NCBI GenBank assembly: GCA_951799405.1
Contig: OX637356.1
Location: forward strand, 15,213,229-15,277,228
From: Agapetus fuscipes
Taxonomy: Eukaryota > Arthropoda > Insecta > Trichoptera > Glossosomatidae
Length of the DNA: 64,000 nucleotides
Reading direction: 5' to 3'
Shown here one piece after another: positions 44,359 to 54,399 of this stretch. The notes beneath the pieces are model-generated. The model saw only the letters and a list, made by a program, of their open reading frames with translations. It was not told where the DNA came from and made no database searches. A program made the position numbers and the translations under genes. Within the stretch, counting starts at the first letter, position 1, and every line of letters begins with the position of its first letter.

Positions 44359-45734
44359 TCTTTGGCTCGCAGTCGTTTCTACTGACTTGGATTGTTAACG
44401 ACGCTGTCCCAATATTTTCGAACAGTTGCTGAAATTCGCCGTTTTTTAGTGTTTTCGAGGTTTATTTATGTATATTATTAACGACAATAATGAATTTTGA
44501 TGCTTAGAAATAGAAAATGGCAAGTATTAACTTTAATTATTTTATATTAAAATTAAAATAAAAGCTCAATTTAAAATACTAAAAATTAAATACGGGAAGT
44601 CGATTACGCATTTCTACAAAAAAGGCATTTTTGAACTCTCATTAACTAGTACATACGTCAATTTTTTGTATTTTAAATGTTCTACAATATTGTAGAAAAT
44701 ATTGTTGTTAACAATGCTAATTGACGATATTTTTTGTTTTTTGTAAATTGAAAGTAAAATCAACACTTTTAGGAACCCCAAAAATGTGCCGTAAATATAA
44801 ATTTTTAGTGCTCAAAAACTAGCTTTTCTGTTTTGTTTTCTGTTTTTTCTTACTGTTATAATCAAAGTTCACATAATAATCTGTTGGTTTCTGTATATAT
44901 AAATAATTACAATCATTTTCTGTATTTTATTAAGATTTTTAAAAGATGACTTAAATTTGCCCAAATACAAGCGGAAAATAATTCAGTGTGAGATGGATCG
45001 TTGACGGGAGAGCACGCTTGTCGTTTCTGCGGAAAAAAAATATGACTTAAAATCAAAATGCCGATATGCAAGAGTAAAAAAAAACCTCAGCTATGTTTTA
45101 AAAGGTGTTTATGTACAAAATATATATAAATTAAAAAGGTAAATCAACTTTAACTTTGTATAAAAGCGATATTTCGTACTTTTACATTCTCTGTCGGAGA
45201 TCTCCGGCGTATCACAGTGAGTGAAGTAACTTTGAAAGTGCGTAATGTCAATACATATTACATAGTATCGTATTATCAAATGCAATATGTTTTAAATATT
45301 TTTTGTAAATCTCTGATAATTCACTGCTAGACATAGGTCTCCAGTATATGCTTTTACTTTTACATGACATTTCATATCGAAAACATATTTAGGAAACAAA
45401 AAGGAAGTCCCGCATCCCAATTGTCCCAAAAACCTAAAATTGAGATTGATTAGGAATTGAACCATAAATAGATACTTGTCAATAATTATTAACTTTTATA
45501 GTTATATCTAATAACGCCATATTTTCAGTAGGCATGGCCAGAATCTTTATAGAGTCTCTTCCACTTATTGTTATCTTTGCATCTATATATAAATAGTCTA
45601 CAACGAAGTTTTATTAACAGTTAAGATTCATATTAGAGACATACTTACAATCAAAATTATGTATGTGTGTGCATACACATGCTGTATGTGTAATTACAAA
45701 AAAAACAAATTGACATTGTAGTATAAGGTTAGGT
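44359..45734. other. AT-rich, no gene seen
   Basis: No transposon protein, exon or repeat is recognisable. Confidence 0.4.
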
Positions 45735-46397
45735 TACAGCTGTAACTGTAACTCTGTCGCCATTCCGCTAGGGGTGGCCAGAGCCTCTGCAGAGCTGCCT
45801 CCATTTTTTCCTATCCTTACATACCTCTTTCAATTCATTCATATCCATCACCTTTTTCATGCATTTTCTTCTTTTATGGTCACTTTGTATATCCCATTCT
45901 TTCACAATCTCCCCAATCTGATCACTCCATACTTTTCTCGGTCGTCCCTTCCCTCTTTTTCCTTTCACACTTTCTTTGTATACATACTTTGTCAGTCTAT
46001 CATCATTCATTCTTTCCACATGCCCAAACCATCTCATCACATTCTTTTGTACCTTAACTTTCACATCCTCTTTCAAATTACATTCTTTTTTTACCCATTC
46101 ATTCCTAACTCTATCCCTCAGAGTTTTTCCTGTCATGCTTCTCAAATGCTTCATTTCCACCGTACATACTTTACTCATTTCGCTATCGTTCACTGTCCAT
46201 ACTTCACTTCCATACATCAAAGTCGGTAACAATATGCCACTGTGTACCGCCATTCTCAGATCCATCGTCAATCGCTTGTTCTTTGCTATTCTTCCTATTG
46301 CACCGACCACTTGCTTTCCGCGCAGTGTAAACAAACCAAGATGTTGTAAACAAATCTTTATCTCACATGCCAGTTTTGAAAAATGTATTGGATTCAT
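45735..46397 (-). mobile_element. 5'-truncated LINE (GTTACA-tail family)
   Basis: The minus strand encodes VGAIGRIAKNKRLTMDLRMAVHSGILLPTLMYGSEVWTVND, then VEMKHLRSMTGKTLRDRVRNEWV, MRWFGHVERMNDDRLTKYVYKES, GKRGKGRPRKVW and CRGSGHP, stop. It ends with a very short 3' UTR and (GTTACA)n at 45735-45755. The C-terminal ~190 codons are uninterrupted and well kept, so this copy is fairly young. Confidence 0.87.
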
Positions 46398-48030
46398 TCT
46401 GTAACTGAATATTAATAATTTGTAGGTTGTTGTTGTATTTGTAACTAAAAAACTAATAAAGATTAAAAAAAAACACTGTTTTTTTTCTACATGTTGTTTT
46501 TATTTATGTAAATTATTATGTGCAACTGTGGCCGTTTTATCCCCGAATGTGAATCATTGGCAAATGTAAACATTTTTTTGCACAAAGAAAATGACCAAAT
46601 TTGTGCCTATTATTATGAAAAACTAATATGAATTGCAATATTTTATTTGCCAGAAGTACTTTTTAGAAGTTCGAGTCAGAATTCTCCCTCTTTTTAGTCG
46701 TAATTTTCACTCTGACATCGATATAAATAAAATTTATTTATATTGATGCACTCTGGACATAGCCATAAAAACAGTTTATAAAGAAAAAAGTGAAAACCTA
46801 AAAAACATAGGTCTTGAAAATTGTTTTCATTTTTCCGCTACATGACGTCTACAAAATGTTATCCCATATTGCACTATTGGATATCGCTGTGCGAAGAGCG
46901 CAGAGCCTTAGCCTATGTATCGCGTGTGTGAAAGAGAGACAGAGTGTAAACAGTTAGTGTGTTCTTGGCTTGATCGACGTTTAAAAAGAAATGTGACATC
47001 GTGTGAAAAGATTCAACGACAACTGTATATGCTATTGTAAAGAGCCCCCAAACACATTTGACATTTGTATCATATTTTTAAGTGTGTACAAATACTGGAC
47101 TAGAGAATTTTTTTGTTTTATGCGTTGCAACGTTTGTCTGTTCGAGATTCGAAAAACTTTAAATTTTGATTATGTTAAAACGGGACAGGGCCCTTAAAAC
47201 ATAACATCAAGTATTTTTCCAACTAACAATGAAGAAAAATGCATGATAAAAAAGCATTCATTTTTGGGAAACATTGACACTATAGTTTAACGGATTAACT
47301 CTATGCGATAATGCTTTAGTTCCGTTTGTATTGAATGATTATTAACACACACAGCGCCATGTATAGTAGTCATATTCTTGCATAATATTTGGTAAACGTT
47401 AAATTTGTATTTCTAGAAGCAAAACTATAACAACACTCTTATATATATTGAAGATCATACTGATATTATAGATATTGGATACCAGATTCTCTTACCGAAT
47501 GGTAATTTTCTCAATTAAGTTGGAAAGATGGTTTAAAAAAATTACAATTAATATACTTTTCATTCTGTTAACGACTCAGTATCTTCGGACCACTAGCTAA
47601 GAAACTCTGCATTAGAAAAGGAATGGAAAAATTACATTGAGTCTTTAAAATAGCTCCCAGCAAAAACTGTAGTTAAACAATGGAAGAGCTTAAAAGCACC
47701 TTTGAAATTAAACATTTTAATCCGGTGTACCTATTTGTTTTGGGTCGGCATATAACATTTCGGCAAAAATATTTAAGAAGTTATTATGCTTATCTACAAC
47801 CTATGGGAAAATAAGAAATGCAGCATATGCTAGAGGTACCATAAAAATATAAAAAGAAGTACGATTCAAATGTATGCATATTTGCAAGATAGATTATATG
47901 TAAGCGATCTAAGGAGTTGAGCTTATGTAAAAAATGCATTTAATGTACCTACACATAAAGTGAACCTTCTGGCCACGTTTCCTACACAGGTTTTGCGAGA
48001 CCGGCCTTTTCAGATTAAAAAATGTTCGGG
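46398..48030. other. Non-coding, no feature seen
   Basis: I find no exon, transposon protein or repeat family shared with the rest of the window. It is the longest such stretch here. Confidence 0.4.
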
Positions 48031-48034
48031 ACTA

Positions 48035-48990
48035 AAATCTAATCTAATCTAAATCTAAGCTGCAAAGATATGTATCATTTGAGATTCATTTTAAATGCAT
48101 TCCCACAAGCAGACACGCATAATTTCGCGCTCACACATGCCGCATGTGGACTTAACATATAAAAAACCCAATCTCAAATGAACTGCAACTATTGTCGACC
48201 TTACCTGAAATAGGGGTGACATTGGCAAAGTGAACCATATTTTACAATATGGGTGGTCAGCCTCATTGGGAATAAACACCCACTGACTCAAAATCTTCAT
48301 TTAAAAAGCAAGTACCACTTCGTTGTAATGGAAATTGAATGCTTTTACTATATTGATAGACTATGTTTAAGCAAATAATGGCATGTTTTATCCCCAAACG
48401 TGGATTATTATCGCATGAACAAGTATTGTACAAAATTTTTTTTTACCTCGTTAGTGAAAAGTCATCAAATAATTAAAACCTAACTAGGCATTTCAATAAT
48501 TAATAAATTTGTAAATTTACATCAGATGGTTAAAATTTTGTCCAAAATGTGTACGTACTGTAACTGTAACTCTGTCGCCATTCCGCTAAGGGTGGCCAGA
48601 GCCTCTGCAGAGTTGCCTCCATTTTCTTCTATCCTGACATATCTCTTTCAATTCATCCATATCCATCACATCTTTCTAGCATTTTCTTCTTTTACGCTCA
48701 CTTTGTATAACCCATTCTTTCACAATCTCCTCAATCTGATCCCTCCATACTTTTCTCTATCGTCCTTTCCCTCTTTTTCCTTTCACACTTTCATTGTACA
48801 CATACTTTGTCAGTCTATCATCATGCATTCTTTCCACATGCCCAAACCATCTCATCACATTCTTTTGTACTTTAACTTTCACATACTCTTTCAAATTACA
48901 TTCTTTTTTTACCCATTCATTCCTAACTCTATCCCTCAGAGTTTTTCCCGGCATGCTTCTCAAATGCTTTATTTCCACCGTACATACATA
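48035..48990 (-). mobile_element. LINE tail (48035-48270) and LINE C-terminus (48560-48990)
   Basis: A minus GATTA tail begins CTAATCTAATCTAAATCTAAG. The second part is a GTTACA-family C-terminus on the minus strand (IKHLRSMPGKTLRDRVRNEWVKKECNLKEYVKVKVQKNVMRWFGHVERMHDDRLTKYVYNESVKGKRGKGR) that is frameshifted after GRGR and ends at the GTTACAGTTACAG tail near 48560. Confidence 0.78.
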
Positions 48991-49163
48991 CCTGAATGTT
49001 ATTAATTACTTGCATTCCTTGACTTTGAGGTTGATATGAGGCTATCCATCTATACGGTAAAAAATTATTCAATTTACCATGTCACCCCTGTTTCAGGGAA
49101 GGTCGGCAAAAGTTGGTAAGTGTATGTTCATTTGATTTTGGATTTCAAATTTTAAGTACACAT

Positions 49164-49412
49164 CGCACGTTTAATAATAAAGAGCAATAACTCAAAAAAC
49201 ATGAATGTTGGGAAATCACGTTTGAAGTTCAGCCAGCCAGTACAACTTGTATGGGATGAAAAAGGCGGCCGATTCTTTATCTCGGTCATCTTCGTCCAAA
49301 TTGAACGGCTGTCGCATTCTACCTATTCTTCTCGCATTGTTCTTACGTTTTATTACAAAATCTCGATTTTCCCAATTTTCGAGTTATTTCTCTTTATTAT
49401 TAAACGTGCGAC
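49164..49412. mobile_element. MITE, ~248 bp, CGCACGTTTAATAATAAAG ends
   Basis: Near-perfect inverted ends extend about 29 bp (GCACGTTTAATAATAAAGAG...). ACAT flanks both sides. It is the same family as 22381-22625. Confidence 0.88.
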
Positions 49413-49427
49413 ATGAAGCATTTGTAA

Positions 49428-49557
49428 TGGGGCATCCACACGCTCGACTTGGCTCGACTTGGCAAGCGTGTGGATGCCCCATTTGGTTTTCCAAGAGCTT
49501 GCAAGCGCTTGCAAGCCCTTGACTCAAGGCGTTTGAGGCAAGCGTGTGGAAGCCCCA
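49428..49557. mobile_element. MITE, 130 bp, TAA target duplication
   Basis: Ends are TGGGGCATCCACACGC and, inverted, GCGTGTGGAAGCCCCA. An additional internal inverse copy GCGTGTGGATGCCCCA lies at 49467-49482. TAA is duplicated at 49425-49427 and 49558-49560, as in PIF/Harbinger-type elements. It is GC-rich against an AT-rich background. Confidence 0.85.
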
Positions 49558-49764
49558 TAAGCGCGAACTTACACGTGTGTGTTTGTGGGCATGCATTAAA
49601 TATGAATAAGAAATGTTAATGTATCTTTAGAGCTTAGATTATGTGTAAAACAAAAGCGATATGTTGCAGACAATCTAGTATCATCAGCTTTATTTTGTGA
49701 AAAATATGAAGCAAATAGATAAAGGTGTAAGTACCTACCTACTGGTGCATTTTTTCCTCTCCAA

Positions 49765-50740
49765 CTGTCCTCATCAAACTCATATTAAATGCATACCCAC
49801 GCTTACAAACGCTACATGTTTACTTACAAATTAAAAACAAAACCTGAAATGAACACAACTCTTGCTGGCCTTCTCTGAATAAGGGGTGACCTTGGCAAAG
49901 TGAACTATTTTGTACTTTATGGGTCGTCAACCTCATAACATATTTTCAATTATAATAACTACACAGTTAAGAAAAATATCCTTGTATATTAGGCGAACCG
50001 TTATAGGAACTTACATTGTTTTCGAGGTTTCGTTTGCGACGTAGCCAATGTCTTTAGGACAGTGTCTATGTCTTTTGTTTAAGTAATTAAATTATTTTTC
50101 CTTCAATATTATAAAAAAAAATCCTTTCAAATCCTCTAAAAAAAATATATTTTTAAAATTCAATTTCTTCACTCACTTCAATTCCTTGACTGATAATAAT
50201 AATAATAAATTGACAATATTTTTAGTGCCGTTTTGTGAATTCACTGCAAGGGCACTGCAGAGCCATAGCCCCTCCTGAACAAGCATGTCTTCAATCCTGA
50301 CTTAAATGCACTTGTACTCTCCACAGCTCTCAGCTCGTGTGGTAAGGCATTCCACAGCAGAGGGCCAGCAATGCAAAAGGCACGATCTAAATAATTGGCC
50401 ATGTTGCTTCTGCAGGGAACCCTGAATCTATTCACAGCAGTATTGCATGCAGACCTCAGGGTACCCCTATGATAGGTTGGTATGCGACTGACCACCCATA
50501 GTGTAAAAAATGGTTCACTTTGCCAATGTCACTCCTGTTTCAGGGAAGGTCGGCAAGAGTTGTAGGGCTTATGTTCATTTGAGATTAGGTTTTTTATATT
50601 GTAGGTCCACATGCGGCATGCCGCATGTGTAAGCGCGAAATTATGCATGTCTGCTTGTGGGAATGCATTTAATATGAATCTCAAATGATACATATCTTTG
50701 CAGCTTAGATTTAGATTTAGATTTTAGATTAATATTCTTA
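49765..50740. mobile_element. LINE tails and an L2/CR1-type LINE C-terminus
   Basis: Positions 49775-49945 are a minus tail. Positions 50495-50241 on the minus strand read SRIPTYHRGTLRSACNTAVNRFRVPCRSNMANYLDRAFCIAGPLLWNALPHELRAVESTSAFKSGLKTCLF, the CR1/L2 C-terminal block, with a (TTA)n tail at 50194-50208. Positions 50470-50735 are a plus GATTA tail abutting its broken 5' side. Confidence 0.78.
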
Positions 50741-51027
50741 TTTCATATGAGTAGAAATACAGCCTTCCGTATATTTATTAAATTTTGTAAAATGTACCTA
50801 CTGATGTATTTTTTCTTTGTAATAAAAGTTATTAATCAAAACTTGACGTTTTTAAGTTCTACATTTACCCAAAACCTAAATACATAGGTACATACATGTC
50901 GTTCTTTCCCGTACGTATTAAGAGTTTTGCATACCAACATACAATGCATTGAAAGTATAGATATACTCTATTTGGTTGATTGTAACTTGTAAGTGTGTGA
51001 CCTGTGTATCAATATTATGAATACCAG

Positions 51028-51114
51028 GTACCTGACCATCATTATTCCCAATCCCAACGCACCAGACACGAAAGTACCAATGTTAGCGGTGCAGGCGGTG
51101 AAGCTCAAGGGAAG
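51028..51114 (+). CDS. Candidate isolated coding exon
   Basis: An 87-bp stretch bounded by CAG (ending at 51027) and a strong donor AAG|GTGAGT (51115). The open frame reads YLTIIIPNPNAPDTKVPMLAVQAVKLKG. It is richer in G+C than its surroundings and does not match any repeat elsewhere in the window. The acceptor lacks a clear pyrimidine tract. No neighbouring exon is visible and I do not recognise the protein. It may belong to a gene whose other exons lie outside, or be chance. Confidence 0.25.
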
Positions 51115-51154
51115 GTGAGTAGGAAAAGTGAAGAAGGGGGGACATGCAAATTCG

Positions 51155-51275
51155 GATGATTAATTTGGTGAGCTGTTTGTACCTCAAGAGCCCTATGCGA
51201 CCTTTTTCGTCACTATAAAGCGCCAATTTTCAAGCAAGACCCTTTTGCTGTAAGACTGGATGGACCTTTGGTAAC
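51155..51275 (-). mobile_element. 5S-SINE 3' fragment
   Basis: It matches the distal body of the 23000-23429 SINE in reverse (GGATGATTAATTTGGTGAGC...GGATGGACCTTTGGTAACGG). The head is missing. Confidence 0.75.
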
Positions 51276-51337
51276 GGATATTTTTTTTCATAGTTAACCT
51301 TTTATTTCAACCCCACGCAGACGATATTTCATAAGTA

Positions 51338-52255
51338 GGGTCAGAGTGGCAACAGTGGATCATTTTTTTTCAAACGCACAGAATTATTGTTGTATAAATG
51401 CAATCAATGTACAACTTTTATCAAACGGGTAATAAATTAAGTACCTACCACTTGTTCTAAGAGCTCCATCTTTTTTATCCAATAAATACAGAGATATTTT
51501 GCATTTAGTGAAAAATGGGAAATGATCCACTGTGTACCCTATGGTGTACACAGTGGATCAAACAATAAAAACCAAATTATTTGTATTTCAAAAAAACGTA
51601 TTTATAAGACAAAAATATTTTTTCTGTTTATTCACCAATTTTAATCAAACAGAACAAAATAACACTAAATAAGTGGATGATAATACAGGAAAAATCCACA
51701 TTGAAGAAGTTACAAGAATATTGACAGTCATTGCTGCGCCTTCCGAGGTAAACGCAACTATGCTACACCTATAGTGTAACTTCTTTCTGCGTTCTTCCCA
51801 AAGGGTCTCATGTGGCGAGTAGAATCTATTTATTTTTACAGGTAAGATGATCCACTATGTATCCTATGATGTTGATCCACTGTGTACCCTTTCGACAAAT
51901 TTCTTTTGGGACAGCAATTTATGTATTTCATTTTGAACAAAGTAATGAGGTAATGTTAAAATGGAAGCAGGATTATTGTTAATGAGGATAAATTAATCAC
52001 TTCTAGCCGAACTTCAATACTTTAAATACAAGAATACAACAAAGCGAAGCTTAATTTTTTACTTTTGACTGTCAGAAACACATTTTGTTACTCAGCACAA
52101 CCAAGCTGCATTGAAGTAGGACTCTGATTAGTCCAGACATGTTCAGACATGAGCACCATGCCAGGGTGTAAGCAATAGCCCTGTATATCTACTCGTCTGG
52201 AAGAAACTGCCCTGATCCACTGTACCCACATGATCCACTGATGCCACATTGACCC
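51338..52255. mobile_element. 918-bp TIR element
   Basis: The ends are GGGTCAGAGTGGCAACAGTG and, inverted, GGGTCAATGTGGCATCAGTG. TA flanks both sides. GATCCACTGTGTACC motifs recur in both orientations inside (about 51528, 51550, 51848, 51874, 52214 and 52231). No transposase. It is a non-autonomous TA-targeting element, analogous to 25559-26528. Confidence 0.85.
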
Positions 52256-52274
52256 TAAATATGTGTTCCGCCGC

Positions 52275-52486
52275 CATTTTATCGGTGGACATTTTGTCGG
52301 TGGACATTCTGTCGGTGGACATTCTGTCGGTGGACATTCTGTCGGTGGACATTATGTCGGTGGACATTCTGTCGGTGGACATTATGTCGGTGGACATTCT
52401 GTCGGTGGACATTATGTCGGTGGACATTCTGTCCGTGGACATTACGTCGGTGGACATTCTGTCAATGGACATTTTGTCGTGACACC
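52275..52486. repeat. 15-bp minisatellite, second array (inverted relative to the first)
   Basis: GTCGGTGGACATT(C/A)T units on a 15-bp period, about 14 copies. The right edge is the exact inverse of the left edge of the 39519 array (ACGACAAAATGTCCATTGAC). It is embedded in a LINE C-terminus and abuts the TIR element at 52255. Confidence 0.93.
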
Positions 52487-52489
52487 GAT

Positions 52490-52985
52490 AAAACAGCACT
52501 CACATCGTCGAGAAATTTACTTTTGGATAATAAAAATATGTCTAAATCGTTAAAATTATCATTGTAAGTGCTGAGCAATCTGTTCATTATTGAATTTTTA
52601 GCATAATTTGAATGACATGTATTAGAAAAGAATAGAGAACCAAGTCTAGTGCGTCTTGAGTGTGGTACACGATAAGTGATCTCCCCACATAGAGAATTAG
52701 AATCAATATAGCCATGAATGAGACCATATAAAAAACTCATGTCTAGGAGAACCCGACGGGATTTCATAGGCATCATTCCATGATGATGAGCGGCAGCACG
52801 ATGATCATCAAAGTAAACATGTGCCCTGAAATTTAATGCCTAAGAAATTTGTTCTGGATACCTTCCAGTCGACGTATATTTGTATCATACATGGGGTTCC
52901 AAACAGGAGATGCAAATTCAAGAATACTACGAACATAGGCTACTACTATACTATACTACTATATAATACTACGAATACTACGAAC
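52490..52985 (-). mobile_element. Jockey-like LINE C-terminus, cut by the minisatellite
   Basis: Minus strand: FASPVWNPMYDTNIRRLEGIQNKFLR, a break, then MMPMKSRRVLLDMSFLYGLIHGYIDSNSLCGEITYRVPHSRRTRLGSLFFSNTCHSNYAKNSIMNRLLSTYN...LDIFLLSKSKF. These are standard post-RT blocks. The protein end is replaced by the minisatellite at 52486. Confidence 0.82.
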
Positions 52986-52987
52986 AT

Positions 52988-53320
52988 TGTCCGGTCGATA
53001 GCTCAGGTAGTAGAGTGCTTGCATTCCATGCCGAAAGCTCGGGTTCGAATCCCACCGAGGGCGTCAGAAATGATTTCCCGTTTCGGTGTTTATTTCAAAC
53101 CCCAAAATAAAATACCGGCAAGGTTTACTCAGCCTTCACAAGAAATGAGTACCAGCACTCTCGGGAGCTGGGAAACTTCCACTTCAACTGAAGTGGTTGG
53201 CGTAAGGCCGGCCCCCTTACCTGTAAAAATAAATAGGTTCAACTCGCCACATGCGACCCCTTTGGGGATAACGCGGCAAGAAGTTACACTATATTTGTAG
53301 CTTAGTTGCGTTGCGTTTAG
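52988..53320 (+). mobile_element. tRNA-derived SINE, near full length
   Basis: The head has GATAGCTCAGGTAGTAGAG (A box) and GGGTTCGAATCCC (B box). The body has CGTTTCGGTGTTTATTTC, ACTCAGCCTTCACA, CTCTCGGGAGCTGGGAAACT, AACTGAAGTGGTTGG and GTAGCTTAGTTGCG. It is the best reference in the window for the split SINE at 15110-16012. Confidence 0.85.
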
Positions 53321-53425
53321 GCAAAATACGGTGTTTTAACTGCATTAAAATCCTTAAAATCACTGCAAGCTCTCAAGACAAATCCTAGCATTTTGTAAGC
53401 CCTCTCAGTGATGGAAATAGTTATT

Positions 53426-53547
53426 TATGCCACTGCCAAGTAATGATAGTCTTTTTAACACGAGTGCTAGTTTGTGCCATGAGGCGCAGCCGAATGGCAC
53501 AATAGAAAGCACGAGTGTTACAAAGACTAATTACGTGCAGTGGCATA
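53426..53547. mobile_element. Short hairpin element (MITE-like)
   Basis: Inverted arms TATGCCACTGC...GTCTTT.TAACAC.CGTGCT close on a ~25-bp centre. The whole unit is 122 bp with no coding capacity. Confidence 0.7.
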
Positions 53548-53679
53548 CAATACTTTTTCTACGACCATGAGAGAATTAACAAAATAGTGAATAATAGTCA
53601 TTATAATGTACTCGTCCATTTGAAGTAATTAAAACCTTACCTTTGTCAAAACGTGTGATTTATCATTCCCTTCGATTAT

Positions 53680-54399
53680 CTAATCTAACCTAAGTTGTAA
53701 AAATAAATTATATTTAGGTTTCATATTGAATTCATGCCCACAAGCCGACACATATGTATAAGGTCGCGCTTTTACATCCTGCATATAAGCTTAAACATTC
53801 AAACCCAAAACTCAAATAAACATATGCCCTGCAGTTGTATTGGCAGGTGAACCAAATTTGTACAGCATAGGTGATCAACCTCATACTCACCTATTAACCA
53901 AGTAACTTTTTGAGTTTGTTTATTTTTTGCGGTGAAATTTTTTGTATTGTTTTCCTTTCAAGCCTTTTATTTTCCATTGAAAAAAGGAAAGCTTTATTTG
54001 GAGCAATCCGATAAATAAATTCGATAAATTTTAGCACTATTAACAATTTTTATTTGACTCTACACATAAAATATACTTATTTATTTTCATCTGAACAGGG
54101 CTGAAAGTCTCATCACCACGGTAATTCCTACCTACCGAATATCACTAATATTGTATGAAGCCTAATCAGCTGATCGCTTGCGGCCATCTTGGATTGACAG
54201 GTCTTCATACCCCCATACAAGGTTGACATTTGAAATTAAAAAATGGTTCCAATTCTGACAATGCGCATGCGCACATGTTCATTTTAACACGGTTACCGGT
54301 TGCATAATGTAACATTATGCAACGGGTGTAGAAATGTATGGCATTGTGATTGCGTAAGCCGTTTTGTAATTAGTAAATTACCAAATGGGAGTAGAAAAA
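53680..54399. other. LINE tail (-) at 53680-53895, then non-coding
   Basis: The tail begins ATCTAATCTAACCTAAG and ends at ACTCACCTATTAACCAAG. Positions 53900-54399 hold no gene; the right end merges with degraded LINE sequence. Confidence 0.55.

Larger units (their letters stand above)
49025..49630 (+). mobile_element. LINE 3' tail carrying two MITEs
   Basis: The tail starts GAGGTTGATATGAGGC, is broken at 49163, resumes with ACATGAAGCATTTGTAA, is broken again at 49427, and resumes AAGCGCGAACTTACACGTG to GAGCTTAGATTATG. The two interruptions are the MITEs described separately. Confidence 0.8.

Noticed and set aside
47003..47197. 64-residue plus-strand open frame (Cys/Phe-rich)
   Set aside because: Short, with no motif and no support from neighbours; indistinguishable from chance in AT-rich DNA.
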